Assembly (NCBI RefSeq): GCF_013302895.1
Contig: NZ_VJOK01000001.1
Span: 3,312,447 to 3,376,446 of the forward strand
DNA from: Streptomyces albus subsp. chlorinus
GTDB taxonomy: Bacteria > Actinomycetota > Actinomycetes > Streptomycetales > Streptomycetaceae
Direction of reading: 5' to 3'
DNA: 64,000 nucleotides
The notes below the pieces were generated by a model, which was given only the letters and a program-made list of their open reading frames with translations, was not told the DNA's origin and did no database searches. Below, piece after piece: positions 45,835-57,310 of this stretch. The first letter of the stretch is position 1, and every line of letters starts with the position of its first letter. Made by a program: the position numbers and the translations under genes.

Positions 45835-46542
45835 TCGCTGCCCCCGTGGCTTCTCGCTGGTTGAGTGTGCCCGTCAGGGGTGGGGTACCGACGGGACAGT
45901 GACAACTAGAGTTCGCAACCTATCAAGTCGGCGCCCCAGGCCGACCCGTTTTGGGGGAAGTTGAGTACGTGTACTCAGGCACTCTGTGTCGGTTGGCGAT
46001 AGTTGGCCACCCAATGTCCCCGCCTGCGTGTGAAGGGGTGAAGTGAAGTCGCGGCGATCGGGTCCGAGGCGGGCACGGCCCTCATTGCCTGCTTCTTGAG
46101 GCTGCGGCGGGGTGGCCGGTGACGCCACGCTCGCGCCATCGTCCTCGCCCAGGCCGGATGCCCGACGGCCGCCGCGCGACCACCCACTGGCGCTACACCA
46201 CCCGCCCCGCCGCCTTCCCCCTCGGTACAGATGACCGGGAGGGGCTGTTCGTGGAACACAGCGACGTGGCCACCAGCGCCGCAACCGGTGCGGGCATCGG
46301 CTTGTGCCTGCATGGGGGCCGAGTGGTCCGAGGCCGACGTCGAGAGGGCGGAGACAGGAGCCGGCGGCGGTCACAGGATGCCAACGCGCGCGGTCCGCTT
46401 CAGCGGTCCACCCTGATCATCTTGCTCCTGGCCAGCGCTTCCTTGTCCCGCCCATCGGCTCAGCCCGCTGCGAAGATGACCACATCGGCAACGGCCCGTA
46501 GCGATCACCCTGGTTGCTGCACTTCGCTGCTGTACGGCACCA
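45835..46542. other. gene-poor segment between the DUF1023 operon and tRNA-Thr
   Basis: About 700 bases. Open frames exist on both strands (for example 46119-46589 plus), but none has a convincing ribosome-binding site, actinobacterial codon bias or recognisable domain. The segment is a candidate scar of mobile DNA next to the tRNA 3' end. No integrase and no repeat of the tRNA 3' end were found by eye. Confidence 0.55.
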
Positions 46543-46578
46543 CAGAGGCCCCGTCCCACACCCGGGACGGGGCCTCTG
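46543..46578 (-). terminator. terminator after tRNA-Thr
   Basis: Perfect 15-bp arms (CAGAGGCCCCGTCCC and complement) with a six-base loop lie 18 bases beyond the tRNA 3' end. Confidence 0.88.
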
Positions 46579-46595
46579 ACCGGCCATGAAGCCAC

Positions 46596-46672
46596 TGGAG
46601 CCGCCTGTCGGATTCGAACCGACGACCTTCTGTTTACAAGACAGATGCTCTAACCAGCTGAGCTAAGGCGGC
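46596..46672 (-). tRNA. tRNA-Thr (anticodon TGT)
   Basis: On the minus strand the cloverleaf begins GCCGCCTTAGCTCAGCTGG, has the anticodon arm TCTGT-CTTGTAA-ACAGA (loop with TGT), the T arm GTCGGTTCGAATCCGAC, a 7-bp acceptor pair GCCGCCT/AGGCGGC, and an encoded CCA (46598-46596). All arms pair. It stands alone with its own hairpin terminator. Its 3' end points toward the gene-poor island, the orientation used by elements that integrate into tRNA genes. Confidence 0.96.
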
Positions 46673-46727
46673 GTGTGCGGTGTCGCTCGTGCAGTGTACC
46701 GGGCGGTGGATCGGGCCGGTCGGACTA

Positions 46728-46756
46728 CTGACAAAAGCCGGATCAGAGGCTAGCGT
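46728..46756 (+). promoter_or_regulatory. msiK: msiK promoter
   Basis: CTGACA (46728-46733), 17 bases and TAGCGT (46751-46756) form a fair vegetative promoter about 85 bases before the msiK start. Confidence 0.6.
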
Positions 46757-46840
46757 CTCGCCAGGTCCACGCAGTGGACTACACCTCCGCCTTTACCACG
46801 GATCGTCCGGCACGTACCTGCCGGTGAAGGAGAAGCGAAC

Positions 46841-47971
<1,131 letters not shown>

Positions 47972-48065
47972 GCCGGAGGCGGGAGGCGGGGCGGGGGCGG
48001 TTCGCGGACCGACCGGTCGGTCTGTCCGGTGAACGACCACCGGCCTCCCCTGCCGAGTTGAACGC

Positions 48066-48102
48066 GAGGGCCGTGTCGGGCAGTGCGCCCGACACGGCCC
48101 TC
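48066..48102 (+). terminator. terminator of msiK
   Basis: Perfect 16-bp arms (GAGGGCCGTGTCGGGC and complement) around AGTGC are followed by TTTC, a hairpin with a short U tract. Confidence 0.92.
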
Positions 48103-48196
48103 TTTCGTGCGACATTTCTCGAACAACCCCCTTCCCTGTCCCTCGATATGGTGACAAAATGTCGCCAAATCACTACCGCTCGCTACCATCACGGGC

Positions 48197-48670
48197 GTGA
48201 ACCACGCAGCCCGCCGTATCGGCCGATCCCTCGCCCTTGTACTCCCGGTCGTGCTCGTTCTGTCCGGGACTCTCGCCGTCACCAGCGTCCCGTGGGCCAC
48301 CTCGCCCGCGGACTCGCAAGCCCTCACCGCCTCCACCCACGACGCCTCCTCGCCCGACGCCTCCTCGCCCGACGCTTCATCCGCCGCCGCCTCGACGCCC
48401 GCCGCGCCGCCGGCCCCCGCCCACCGCGCCCCGCAGGACGTCCTGCGCGACCGCCTCATCGCCGAACTCCAGGAGAAGGACCCGGGGGTGGCCCTCTCCG
48501 GTCTCCAGCGCGCGGTGGCCCGCAAGCCGGCGCTTGCCCGCCACTGCACCTCCATCGCGCGGGCGCTCGGCAAGGCGGCCGTCCACAAGTACGGCCCCCA
48601 GCGCGCGCAGCGCTTCTCGCGGCCCGTCTGCGACACGTCCTTCGCCTACGGCGTCGCCCAGCTGAGCTGA
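48197..48670 (+). CDS. secreted hypothetical protein
   Basis: A 157-residue protein with a Sec signal peptide (SLALVLPVVLVLSGTLAVTSVPWA) and a Ser/Ala/Asp/Pro spacer with repeats of DASSP. A conserved helical mature domain follows (QDVLRDRLIAELQEKDPGVALSGLQRAVARKPALARHCTSIARALGKAAVHKYG, in parts) with two Cys (CTSIA, CDTSFAYG) that may pair. Conserved in streptomycetes and close to msiK, function unknown. Start GTG 48197. Confidence 0.75.
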   Translation: MNHAARRIGRSLALVLPVVLVLSGTLAVTSVPWATSPADSQALTASTHDASSPDASSPDASSAAASTPAAPPAPAHRAPQDVLRDRLIAELQEKDPGVALSGLQRAVARKPALARHCTSIARALGKAAVHKYGPQRAQRFSRPVCDTSFAYGVAQLS

Positions 48671-48754
48671 GCCCCGCGGGCAGCGTCCCGCGTACCGCCC
48701 CGCGGCACACAGCGCGGTGCCGCCCGCGCGCACAGCGCGCATAGGCTGCGGCAC

Positions 48755-49480
48755 ATGACCCAGCATCCGACCCAGGCCGTGATCCTCGCAGGCGGACAGG
48801 GATCACGGCTGCGGCCGTACACCGACGACCGCCCCAAGCCGATGGTGGAGATCCCCGGTACGGGGGTGCCGATCATCGGCCACCAACTGGCCTGGCTGGC
48901 GGCCGAGGGCGTGACCGACGCCGTCGTCTCCTCCGGCCACCTCGCCGAGGTGCTCGAGGAGTGGCTCGCCAAAGCCGAACTCCCCTGCCGCGTCACCACG
49001 GTGACCGAGCAGGAGCCTCTCGGACGCGGCGGCGCGCTCAAGTTCGCCGCGCGCTCCCTGCCGCGTCCCGACGAGCCCTGGTACGCGACCAACGGTGACA
49101 TCTGGACCCGGTTCTCGCTGCGGGAGATGGCCGCCTTCCACGCCGAACGGGACGCCACCGCCACCCTCGCGCTCGCCCGGCCGCGCATCCCGTGGGGCGC
49201 CGTGGAGACCGACGAGTTCGGCCACGTCCTCGACTTCATCGAGGCCCCGCCCTCGCCCTATCTGATCAACGCGGGCGTGTACGTCTTCGCGCCCCGTTTC
49301 GCCGGGCTGCTGCCCGAACGCGGCGACCACGAGCGCACCACCTTCCCCCGCCTCGCCCGCGAACGCGCCCTGGCGGGCTTCCCACTCCCCCAGGGTTCCT
49401 ACTGGCGTGCCATCGACACCGCCAAGGACCTCACCGAAGCCGCGAAGGAACTGGCTGGCGGCGGTACGGCACACCGCTGA
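48755..49480 (+). CDS. sugar-phosphate nucleotidyltransferase
   Basis: A 241-residue nucleotidyltransferase. VILAGGQGSRLRPYTDDRPKPMVEI is the nucleotide-binding signature, and TEQEPLGRGGALKFAARSL, YATNGDIWTRF and INAGVYVFAPR follow. It makes an NDP-sugar from a sugar-1-phosphate; the family includes mannose-1-phosphate guanylyltransferase and glucose-1-phosphate (thymidylyl/uridylyl) transferases. The short form without a C-terminal left-handed helix resembles mannose-1-phosphate guanylyltransferase of actinobacteria. Start ATG 48755. A 17-bp hairpin follows at 49592. Confidence 0.87.
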   Translation: MTQHPTQAVILAGGQGSRLRPYTDDRPKPMVEIPGTGVPIIGHQLAWLAAEGVTDAVVSSGHLAEVLEEWLAKAELPCRVTTVTEQEPLGRGGALKFAARSLPRPDEPWYATNGDIWTRFSLREMAAFHAERDATATLALARPRIPWGAVETDEFGHVLDFIEAPPSPYLINAGVYVFAPRFAGLLPERGDHERTTFPRLARERALAGFPLPQGSYWRAIDTAKDLTEAAKELAGGGTAHR

Positions 49481-49591
49481 GCCCGGCGCGCGGCAGCGCG
49501 CCCCTGTGCCCGCGCGGCAGCGCGCCCCTGTGGGCCCACCCGAGTGTGGGCCCACCCGGGGTCATGACGTCCCCGAGGCCCACCTCGAACG

Positions 49592-49635
49592 CGTCAGGGC
49601 CGTCGGTCCCTCTCGGGAGACCGACGGCCCTGACG
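49592..49635. terminator. bidirectional terminator
   Basis: Perfect 17-bp arms (CGTCAGGGCCGTCGGTC and complement) with a 10-base loop lie between the nucleotidyltransferase and the convergent DoxX gene. Confidence 0.88.
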
Positions 49636-49691
49636 GCTGAGGGGCGCGAGGCGGCACCCCCGACCTGCGGAACCGCCTGCCCACGCCCCGG

Positions 49692-51822
49692 TCAGCGGCC
49701 CAGGAGGCCGCCCAGCGCTCCACGGCCGCCGCTGCCACTGCCCCCGGAGGCGGCACCGCCGCCTCCGGAACCCGTGGAGGAGCCGCCGCCCGAGGCGTCC
49801 GACTGACGGGAGAGGCCGGTACGGGAGCCGGTGCTGTTGCCCGTCGTCGCCTGCGGCTCCTGCGGGAGCTGGCGGGGCGGCGCGGTGGTGCCCTGCTGCT
49901 GGCCGGGCGTCGTCGCACCCTGCCGGGCGCCCGGGCCCGCGCCCTGCGTCTGGCCCTGGCTGGGCGTGGACTGGGGGCCGCTGGTGGCCCGCCGTTCGCC
50001 TGGGCGGGTCTCGTTCGCGGAGGGGCGGCCGTCCTTGCGGCGGGACTCCGCGCCACGACGGCCGTGGGCGCCGCCGTCGGGGCCCTCGGTGGCCTGGCCG
50101 GCGGTCGGGCCCTGGCCGGGCACCTGGGGCATCGGGGAGCCCGGCAGCCGGTTGGTGGGGATCTTGCCGCGCTCGGGGACGGTGGCCGTCTGCGAGGAGC
50201 GCACGGCGCTGCCCAGCAGCGAGCCGATGAGCAGGGCGAGCCCTACGATCACCGTGGCGACGACGGCGCCCCGGCGCAGGACGCGCCGGCGCAGGTCCCA
50301 CAGCGCGACCCGGGGCCCCAGCTTGCGCCAGGCCTCACTCGCCAGCCTGCCGTCGACGGAGAAGACGGGTGCGCCCGCGATGATCAGCGGGCTCCAGGCG
50401 GCGAGGTAGATGATGTCGGGTGCCTCGTAGGCGGGGACGCTGCTCCAGCTGACCGTCAGCAGCAGCGCCACCGACAGCAGCGCGCCGATCCCGGCGGCGA
50501 TCCGCTGCCACAGCCCGAACATCGTCAGCACACCGACGATGACCTGCGAGAAGGCCACGGTCAGTCCGGAGCCGACCGGATGGGCGAGGGCGAAGTCGCG
50601 CAGCGGGGAGGCGATCGTCCACGGGTCGAGGGAGCGCAGCCAGGTGACCATGGAGCCGCGCTCGCCGCCGTCGAAGTAGACGGGGTCGCACAGCTTCCCC
50701 ATCCCGGCGTAGACGGTGATGAAGCCGAGGAAGATCCGCAGGGGGAGGAGGACGACGCCGAGGTTCATCCGGCGCCCGGGGTAGTAGGCGTGCCGCACCC
50801 CGTCGCGGCGGCGCCGGCCGTCGGCGTCGAGGGCCCTGTCCTCGCCCTCGTCGTCCTCGGCACCGGCGGCGGCCGGGTACGGGGCGCCGTGGAGAGCGCC
50901 GTGGGGGCCGTGGCCGGGGCCGTGGTGGGGGTCGCCGTACGGGCCCCGGTAGCCGACCGCGTCCAGTTCGCCGGTGTCCTGCCCGACGGTGCGCAGTTCC
51001 CCGGTGTCCTCGTCGGAGCCGTAACCGAATCCGGCGGTCTCGTCGTGGTCGTCGTCGAACGCGCCGCGCGCCGGGCGCACCCCCTTCAGCAGCGGCTCCG
51101 CCGGGGGTGGCGGTTCGCTCTCGGAGGGCTGGGGGCCGCGGGGCGGGCCGACGACGGTGGCGGGGCCGCGTCCCGTGCCGCCGCGCCCGGGCGGGGCGCC
51201 CGGGGACGCGGGGCAGCGTCTGGGTGGACGTCGGATCCGCCTCGGTGCCGGTGCCGGCGGGCGCGCCCGCGAAGCCGACCAGGCCCGCCGTGCGGGCGGC
51301 CTGGATCACCTTCGTGGCGCCCGTGTCGTCCGGTTCGGCTCCGCCGCTCCACACCACGGGGGCGCGGCGCCGGGCCGCCGGAGCGGCGCCGGAGTAGCGG
51401 CCGGTCCCGGCGGACGCGCCTGGCGCGGCGGACGCGCCGGTTCCGGCGGCGACGGGGAGGGGCTCGGTGTCCTCGAACGCCGCCGCCTCGCGCCCGGAGG
51501 CGCCACGGGTCACCGGATACGCCGGAGCCGGGTACCCCGCGGCGGCCGCGGGGACGAGGGCGGGGGACGCCGTGGAGGCGGCGGTCGCCAGGGCCGCGCG
51601 CGCGGCCACCGACGAGGAGACGGCGGCCGGCGCCGAGGACGCGCCGAGCCGCACGCGGAAACTCGCGTGATTGACGACCACCTCAGCGGGGTCGGACGGG
51701 ACCTTGACCGTGCTCAGCACCGGCTCGTCGTCGAAGAAACCGCGGGGGCTTCCCCCTGGGCTGTGCCCAGAGCCGCGGCCCGAAGCACCGGGTGCGCGGG
51801 GTGTTCTGGTGTCCACACTCAT
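49692..51822 (-). CDS. DoxX family membrane protein, reading frame interrupted near 51200
   Basis: Two adjoining frames encode one protein. The N-terminal half, from the GTG/ATG at 51822, reads MSVDTRTPRAPG and FDDEPVLSTVKVPSDPAEVVVNHASFRVRLG. It loses sense around 51175-51215, where the next frame continues with SEPPPPAEPLLKG, the DDETAGFGYGSDEDTGELR segment and a DoxX domain (MNLGVVLLPLRIFLGFITVYAGMGKL, ALAHPVGSGLTVAFSQVIVGVLTMFGLW) with four membrane segments, then a Gly/Gln-rich tail. A single extra base in a CCCC/GGGG context would explain it. Downstream start at 51080 (GTG) would give only the C-terminal 462 residues. Confidence 0.72.
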
Positions 51823-52004
51823 CTAACCGAGTGACGGACGTTTAGGACACTGCCTTGACCGCCCCGAACTGTCGGAGGCCCGTCAAGCGGGCGGCGGCAC
51901 CCCGGGCCAGGCACTCCGCGCCGGGGCCGGGCACTCCGGACAGGGCGCCCCCGGGCACTCCGGGCCAGGGGGTACCGAGGGGCGCCGGGGGGCGCCGGGG
52001 AGCC

Positions 52005-52931
52005 TCAGCCCCGGCGGCGGCGCGCCGCCTCGTAGAGGACGACACCCGCGGCGACACCCGCGTTCAGCGACTCGGCGCCACCGGGCATCGGGATCCGCAC
52101 CCGCAGGTCGCAGGTCTCCCCCACCAGCCGCGAGAGGCCCTTGCCCTCGCTGCCGACGACCACCACGAGCGGGCCGTCCAGCGCCGCGACGTCGCCCAGC
52201 TCCACGTCGCCGTCCGCCGCGAGCCCGATCACCGTCAGACCCGCCTTCTTGTACCCCTCCAGCGCACGGGTGAGGTTGGTGGCGCGCGCGACCGGCGTGC
52301 GCGCCGCCGTACCGGCCGAGGTCTTCCACGCGCCGGCCGTCATCCCCGCCGCGCGCCGCTCCGGCACCACGACCCCGTGCCCGCCGAACGCGGAGACCGA
52401 CCGGACCACGGCACCCAGGTTGCGCGGGTCGGTGACCCCGTCCAGCGCGACGACCAGCGGGTCCTCGCCGCGGTCGTAGGCCGCCGCCGCCAGGTCCTCC
52501 GGGTGCGCGTACTCGTAGGGCGGGACCTGGAGGACCAGGCCCTGATGGTTGAGCCCGTTCGTCATCCGGTCCAGCTCGGGCCGGGGCGCCTCGACCAGGC
52601 GGATGTCACCCCGCTCACCGGCGACGCGGACCGCTTCGCGGACGCGTTCGTCGTTGTCGATGAACTGCTGCACGTAGAGGGCGTTGGCCGGGACGCCCTC
52701 GCGGAGCGCCTCCAGCACGGAGTTGCGGCCCACCACCAGCTCCGCGGTGCCCTTGCCGCCACGGGGGCCCCGCTGCGGCCGGTTCTGGGCACGGCGCGCC
52801 TTCGCCTGGGCGGCGCGCTGCTTGGCATGGCCCTTGCGCATCTCGGCGGGCGGCGTGGGGCCCTTGCCCTCCAGGCCACGGCGGCGCTGCCCTCCGCTGC
52901 CGATCATGGGGCCCTTCTTCTTCCCGGGCAT
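52005..52931 (-). CDS. rlmB: 23S rRNA (guanosine-2'-O-)-methyltransferase RlmB
   Basis: A 308-residue SPOUT methyltransferase. An N-terminal basic disordered leader ([19 protein letters not shown]) precedes the substrate-binding module ([24 protein letters not shown]). The knotted catalytic domain has [21 protein letters not shown], the NLTRAL helix, [14 protein letters not shown] and [18 protein letters not shown]. Length is usual for the actinobacterial form. It O-methylates G2251 or a neighbouring G in 23S rRNA. cysS lies upstream in the same direction, 362 bases away. Confidence 0.93.
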   Translation of the reverse strand: MPGKKKGPMIGSGGQRRRGLEGKGPTPPAEMRKGHAKQRAAQAKARRAQNRPQRGPRGGKGTAELVVGRNSVLEALREGVPANALYVQQFIDNDERVREAVRVAGERGDIRLVEAPRPELDRMTNGLNHQGLVLQVPPYEYAHPEDLAAAAYDRGEDPLVVALDGVTDPRNLGAVVRSVSAFGGHGVVVPERRAAGMTAGAWKTSAGTAARTPVARATNLTRALEGYKKAGLTVIGLAADGDVELGDVAALDGPLVVVVGSEGKGLSRLVGETCDLRVRIPMPGGAESLNAGVAAGVVLYEAARRRRG

Positions 52932-53293
52932 GGGTACCTACCTTGCTCGCTTATGGGGTCGCTGGTTCGCGTAGGGGATCGCTGGTTCGGATGCGGTTCG
53001 GATGTACGTGCGGCCTGTCAACGGTACCGGTACCCGCCCCCCGCCCCGCCCGCGGAAGCGGATGGGGACGGGGGACGGGGGACGGGAATGGGGACGGGGA
53101 CGGGGACCGGAGGGATCGCCCGGTGGCCGGAGGGATCGTGCGGTGGCCGGTCCCCGGCGGGCCGGGAGCCGGTCCGCCGCCGGTCGGTCGCCGGCCCTCC
53201 GCGAATCGGTCTCCGGTCGGCCGCCGATCTGCCGCCTGTCCGCCGCGGATCGGCCGGCGGCCGGTCGGCGACCGGTCGATGGCCGGTCGCCGC
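52932..53293. repeat. repeat-rich gap between rlmB and cysS, no gene
   Basis: The left half has runs of GGGGACGGG and the right half, 53105-53290, many imperfect copies of GGCCGGTCGCC-like words (CGGTCGG, GCCGGTC). No ORF has usable codon bias, and no promoter was identified. Confidence 0.6.
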
Positions 53294-54703
53294 TCAGTCG
53301 CCGGTCAGCTCCCAGCGGGGGCCCGCGGGGGTGTCCTCGATGGCCAGGCCGGCGCGCTTCAGCTCGTCACGGAGGGCGTCGGCGGCGGCGTAGTCCTTGC
53401 GTGCCCGCGCCGCCTGCCGCTGCTCCAGCACCAGGCCCACCAACGCGTCCACCACGGACCTCAGGTCGGCCTCCTCGCCGGAGGAGCCACTGCTCCAGGC
53501 CGGGTCGAGAGGGTCCATCCCCAGGACGCCGAGCATCGCGCGCACCTCGGCCACGGCCCGGGTGACGGCGGCTCTGTCGCCGTCACGGAGCGCGGCGTTG
53601 CCCTGCCGCACCGTGGTGTGGACGACGGCCAGCGCCTGCGGCACGGAGAAGTCGTCGTCCATGGCCTCGGCGAAGGCGTCGGGCACGCGCTCGGCGGGAG
53701 CCGCCTCACCGGGGCCGCCCGCCAGTTCGACGCCGCGCTGGAGGAAGCCCTCGATACGGCCGAAGGCGGCCTCCGCCTCGCGCAGCGACTCCTCGCTGTA
53801 CTCGATGGTGGAGCGGTAGTGCGGCCCGCCCAGGTAGTAGCGCAGCACGAGCGGGCGCCAGCGCTTGACCATCTCGCTGACCAGCACCGAGTTGCCCAGC
53901 GACTTGCTCATCTTCTCGCCGCTCATGGTGACCCAGGCGTTGTGGGCCCAGTAGCGGGCGAAGCCGTCCCCGAAGGCGCGGGACTGGGCGATCTCGTTCT
54001 CGTGGTGCGGGAAGACCAGGTCGACGCCGCCGCCGTGGATGTCGAAGGCGCGGCCCAGGTACTTGTGCGCCATCGCGGAGCACTCCAGGTGCCAGCCGGG
54101 GCGGCCGGGCCCGAAGGGCGTCTCCCAGTACGGCTCGCCGGGCTTGGCGGCCTTCCACATGGCGAAGTCGCGGGGGTCGCGCTTGCCGGTCTCGCCCTCG
54201 CCGGCGGGCTGGAGGAGGTTGTCGAGGTCCTGGTTGGACAGGCCGAGGTACTCCGGGAAGGAGCGCACGTCGAAGTAGACGTTGCCGTCGGCGGCGTAGG
54301 CGTGGCCGCGGTCGATCAGGACGCGCATCATCGCGACCATCTCGGGGATGTGGCCGGTGGCGCGCGGCTCGTTGGTGGGCGGCAGGCAGCCGAGGGCCTC
54401 GTACGCGGCGTTGAAGGCGCGCTCGTTCTCGTAGCCGATCGCCCACCAGGGGCGGCCCTGCTCGGCGGACTTCGCGATGATCTTGTCGTCGATGTCGGTG
54501 ACGTTGCGGATGAACGTCACCTCGTAGCCGCGGTGGACGAACCAGCGGCGCATGATGTCGAAATTCAGACCCGAGCGGATGTGCCCGATGTGCGGGGCGG
54601 CCTGCACGGTGGCGCCGCACAGGTAGATCGAGACACAGCCGGGCTCGAGCGGGCTGAAGTCGCGGATCTGCCGGGTGCTGGTGTCGTACAGGCGAAGAGT
54701 CAC
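53294..54703 (-). CDS. cysS: cysteine--tRNA ligase
   Basis: A 469-residue class I tRNA synthetase. HIGH is in [14 protein letters not shown], the zinc-binding Cys is in [10 protein letters not shown] near the N-terminus, GWHLECSAM carries the second zinc ligands, and KMSKS is in [11 protein letters not shown]. The C-terminal anticodon-binding domain contains an insertion of Ser/Gly residues. Start GTG 54703 gives the family start TLRLYDT. Its neighbours rlmB, ispF and ispD form a conserved actinobacterial cluster. Confidence 0.95.
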   Translation of the reverse strand: MTLRLYDTSTRQIRDFSPLEPGCVSIYLCGATVQAAPHIGHIRSGLNFDIMRRWFVHRGYEVTFIRNVTDIDDKIIAKSAEQGRPWWAIGYENERAFNAAYEALGCLPPTNEPRATGHIPEMVAMMRVLIDRGHAYAADGNVYFDVRSFPEYLGLSNQDLDNLLQPAGEGETGKRDPRDFAMWKAAKPGEPYWETPFGPGRPGWHLECSAMAHKYLGRAFDIHGGGVDLVFPHHENEIAQSRAFGDGFARYWAHNAWVTMSGEKMSKSLGNSVLVSEMVKRWRPLVLRYYLGGPHYRSTIEYSEESLREAEAAFGRIEGFLQRGVELAGGPGEAAPAERVPDAFAEAMDDDFSVPQALAVVHTTVRQGNAALRDGDRAAVTRAVAEVRAMLGVLGMDPLDPAWSSGSSGEEADLRSVVDALVGLVLEQRQAARARKDYAAADALRDELKRAGLAIEDTPAGPRWELTGD

Positions 54704-55431
54704 GGGGTCAAGGGTAGTAGCCCCGGACGGGCGCGGGGGTCCCGCCGTGGCCCCCACCCCGCGCCGCGCGCCCGCTCAGGGCCGCGGCGTCCGCCCGCTC
54801 GAAGCGGCGGCACCTGGCCGCTCAGGGCGGCGGCGCCTGCCCGCTCGGAGCGGCGATCGGAGGCGGCCGACGGTCTTGCCGACGGTACGCCCTTGTGGAC
54901 GGTACGCCCTTGTGGACGGTGCGTGCTTGCCGACGGTGCGCCCTTGCGGACGGTGCGCGGGACGACGACGCGCTCGGCCGGGAGCGCTTCTCCCTGGCGG
55001 GGCACTCGATGGGACGTGCCGTCCTCCAGCACCTCCTGCCGGTGGCGCCGCACGGGTGCGCCGGGTGGTGGGTGTACGGCTCGTCGGCCGCCGCTGGTCA
55101 CTCCGCCGGGTCCTCGCCCTCTCCGGGCCGTGTCCCTCTCCGGGCCGTATCCCACTCCGGGCCGTGTCCCACTCGCGGCGTCCCGCCGGTGTCGCGGGTG
55201 CGCACCGCGCCCCGCCACCGGGCCCAGCAGCGGTACGCCCGCAAGGGCCTCCCGGACGGCGGCGGGCGGCCCGTACCGAGCAGGGCGCCGGTCGCGGCGC
55301 TGCCACCCGGCACGACCAGGCCGGCGAAGGAGGACGGCGCACCCATGCCGTCCCCGAGCCGCGGCTCGGGGACGCCCCGCCGAGGAGGACGCCGAGGAGG
55401 ACGCGGAGGAGGACGCCGCGGAGAAGCGTGC
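54704..55431. repeat. repeat-rich intergenic region with several short-period arrays
   Basis: Four arrays are visible: 23-bp units of CGCTCAGGGCGGCGGCGCC type (54775-54866); 17-bp units of GACGGTACGCCCTTGTG (54869-54957); 17-bp units of CTCTCCGGGCCGTGTCC (55119-55185); and short GAGGACGCC units (55375-55425). Between the second and third is a hydrolase-like remnant. No intact gene is supported. Confidence 0.85.
54961..55062 (+). pseudogene. fragment of an alpha/beta hydrolase
   Basis: The plus strand encodes RFSLAGHSMGRAVLQHLL, the nucleophile elbow (GHSMG, Ser in 54999-55013) and following helix of an alpha/beta hydrolase, flanked by repeats rather than by the rest of the fold. The match stops after about 30 residues on both sides. 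It is read as an eroded remnant. Confidence 0.6.
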
Positions 55432-55998
55432 CTACCGACGGGGCAGAACCAGCGCGGTGGCCAGCGCGGCCAGGCCCTCGCCCCGGCCGGTGAGGCCGAG
55501 CCCGTCGGTGGTGGTGCCCGCGAGGGAGACGGGGGCGCCGACCGCGGCGGAGAGGACCTTCATGGCCTCGGCCCGGCGCTTGCCGACCTTGGGCCGGACG
55601 CCGATGACCTGGATGGCGACGTTGCCGATACCGAAGCCGGCCTCGCGCACGATGCGGGCGGCCTCGGTGAGCAGGGTGACGCCCGAGGCGCCGGACCACT
55701 CCGGCCGGCCGGTCCCGAAGTGGGCGCCGAGGTCACCCAGTCCGGCGGCGGAGAACAGGGCGTCACAGGCCGCGTGGGCCGCGACGTCCCCGTCGGAGTG
55801 CCCGGCGAGCCCGTACCGCTCGCCCTCCCACAGCAGTCCGCCGCACCACAGCTCGCGGCCCTCCTCGAACGCGTGCACGTCCGTGCCGATGCCGACGAGC
55901 GGCACGACCGGGGCGCCGGCCGGGGCGCTGGCCGGGGGGCCTGCCGGTGTGTCGGCCGGGGGATCGGCCAGGGGGCCTGAGGGCTGGTCAGAACGCAT
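55432..55998 (-). CDS. ispF: 2-C-methyl-D-erythritol 2,4-cyclodiphosphate synthase
   Basis: A 188-residue MEP-pathway enzyme. [12 protein letters not shown] binds zinc (Asp and His), [31 protein letters not shown] is the substrate/metal region, and [32 protein letters not shown] is the C-terminal signature. A 28-residue Pro/Ala-rich leader before [10 protein letters not shown] is atypical. It overlaps the ispD stop by 11 bases, so translation is coupled. Confidence 0.95.
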   Translation of the reverse strand: MRSDQPSGPLADPPADTPAGPPASAPAGAPVVPLVGIGTDVHAFEEGRELWCGGLLWEGERYGLAGHSDGDVAAHAACDALFSAAGLGDLGAHFGTGRPEWSGASGVTLLTEAARIVREAGFGIGNVAIQVIGVRPKVGKRRAEAMKVLSAAVGAPVSLAGTTTDGLGLTGRGEGLAALATALVLPRR

Positions 55999-56767
55999 CG
56001 TGCGCCCTCCTCCTGGCCAGCACGGCCTCCGCGAGGACGAGGTCGAGCGGGCGGGTCACCTTGAACGCCTCCTCGTGGCCGCGGACGACGACCACCTCGA
56101 CACCGAGCCGCTCGACCATGCCCGCGTCGTCGGTGGCCCCCTCACCCTCCGCGCTGATCCGCGCGTGCGCCTCGGCCAGCACCTTGCGGTCGAAGCCCTG
56201 CGGGGTCTGCACAGCGCGCAGCCGGGCCCGGTCGGGGGTGCCGGTGACCGGTTCCGGCTCGCCGTCACCGCGAGGCGTCACCTGCTTGACGGTGTCGGTG
56301 ACCGGCAGCGCCGGGACGACGGCGGGCGCACCCTCGCGCACGGCGCGGGCGACGGCGTCCACCGTCTCGTCGGGGACGAGGGGGCGTGCGGCGTCGTGCA
56401 CGAGCACCGTCTCGACGGTGTCGGGCAGCGCGGCCAGACCGAGGCGTACGGAGTCCTGGCGGGTGTCGCCACCAGGCACGACGACGACCTCGGGCAGCCC
56501 GTGCCCGTCCAGCAGCGCGCGCACGGACGCGGCACCGTCGGGCGGCGCCACGACGACGACGAGTTCGACGGCGCGCGCCCGCGCGGTCGCCCGGACGGCG
56601 TGGACGAGCATCGGCGTACCGCCCAGCTCGCGCAGCGCCTTGGGCGCCCCCGGGCCGAGCCGTACACCCCTGCCCGCAGCCGGGATCACGACGGCGGTGC
56701 GGGGCCCGGCGTCATCCGTGGGGCGCGGGTCCCCGGAAGGAGCGAAGTCTGTGGAATCGATTGACAT
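55988..56767 (-). CDS. ispD: 2-C-methyl-D-erythritol 4-phosphate cytidylyltransferase
   Basis: A 259-residue MEP-pathway enzyme that makes CDP-methylerythritol. The nucleotidyl-transferase signature is [55 protein letters not shown] and the C-terminal [12 protein letters not shown] follow. I start at ATG 56767 because the frame upstream has no family similarity. It overlaps ispF by 11 bases and lies downstream of carD. Confidence 0.94.
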   Translation of the reverse strand: MSIDSTDFAPSGDPRPTDDAGPRTAVVIPAAGRGVRLGPGAPKALRELGGTPMLVHAVRATARARAVELVVVVAPPDGAASVRALLDGHGLPEVVVVPGGDTRQDSVRLGLAALPDTVETVLVHDAARPLVPDETVDAVARAVREGAPAVVPALPVTDTVKQVTPRGDGEPEPVTGTPDRARLRAVQTPQGFDRKVLAEAHARISAEGEGATDDAGMVERLGVEVVVVRGHEEAFKVTRPLDLVLAEAVLARRRAHDAF

Positions 56768-57310
56768 CGGTAGCGCGTTCAGGGTTTGTGTCCTCAGCGG
56801 GGGTGGGTATGGCCTGGGGGTACCCCCGACCGTAGGTGGGGGGAGCACCGGGCGCGCCCGCTCGATCGACCCCTTCCGTGCTCATCGGTCGAGCCAGCCG
56901 CCCGGACCGGAACGCCGGCACCGCCCCATCCGGCGGGCGGCGGCACGGCGAGACGGGCCCGGTGCCGGAAAGGTACCGCAGCCTTTCGGGCCTCACCTAT
57001 ACCCCCACATATGCCATACCCCCACATATGCCGCAGCGCCCGGCGACGACTCAGTCATCCGGGCACCGCGGCATCGTGGAACGGCTTCGTTCCGGTGGAA
57101 CGGCTCACCCCGTCCGGAGCGGAATCGCCCGGGACGGCGCATCACCATCTCCGCACTTCAGGGCTTCTCCGCGCTTCAGAACTTCAGGACCTCAGGGCTT
57201 CGGGCGGTCCGCCCCGCCCCGGGAACCCCTGGAAGCCGGGCCTCTGGGAAGCCCGGAGCTCCTGGAAGCGCGGAACTCCCGGGAGGGGAGCCCTTGGAAG
57301 CCTCGGAGTC
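56768..57310. repeat. gap between carD and ispD with short repeats
   Basis: The 543 bases include a perfect 17-base direct repeat ATACCCCCACATATGCC (56999-57015 and 57016-57032) and a looser series of GGAAGC/CTTCAGGG-type units from 57150 to 57305. The carD stop adjoins the second series. No gene is supported. Confidence 0.7.

Noticed and set aside
45874..46589. Open frames next to tRNA-Thr (minus 45874-46374, plus 46119-46589)
   Set aside because: They lack ribosome-binding sites and recognisable domains, and overlap each other; composition does not favour either.
46543..46672. Second copy of the tRNA-Thr 3' end as an attachment site in the island
   Set aside because: I scanned 40200-46595 for GGATTCGAACC-like sequence and found none, so no attL/attR pair can be claimed.
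52943..56764. Plus-strand open frame of 1273 codons over cysS, ispF and ispD
   Set aside because: It is antisense to three conserved genes and across repeats. Length alone in this GC-rich DNA is not evidence; its composition is mostly Arg/Gly/Pro.
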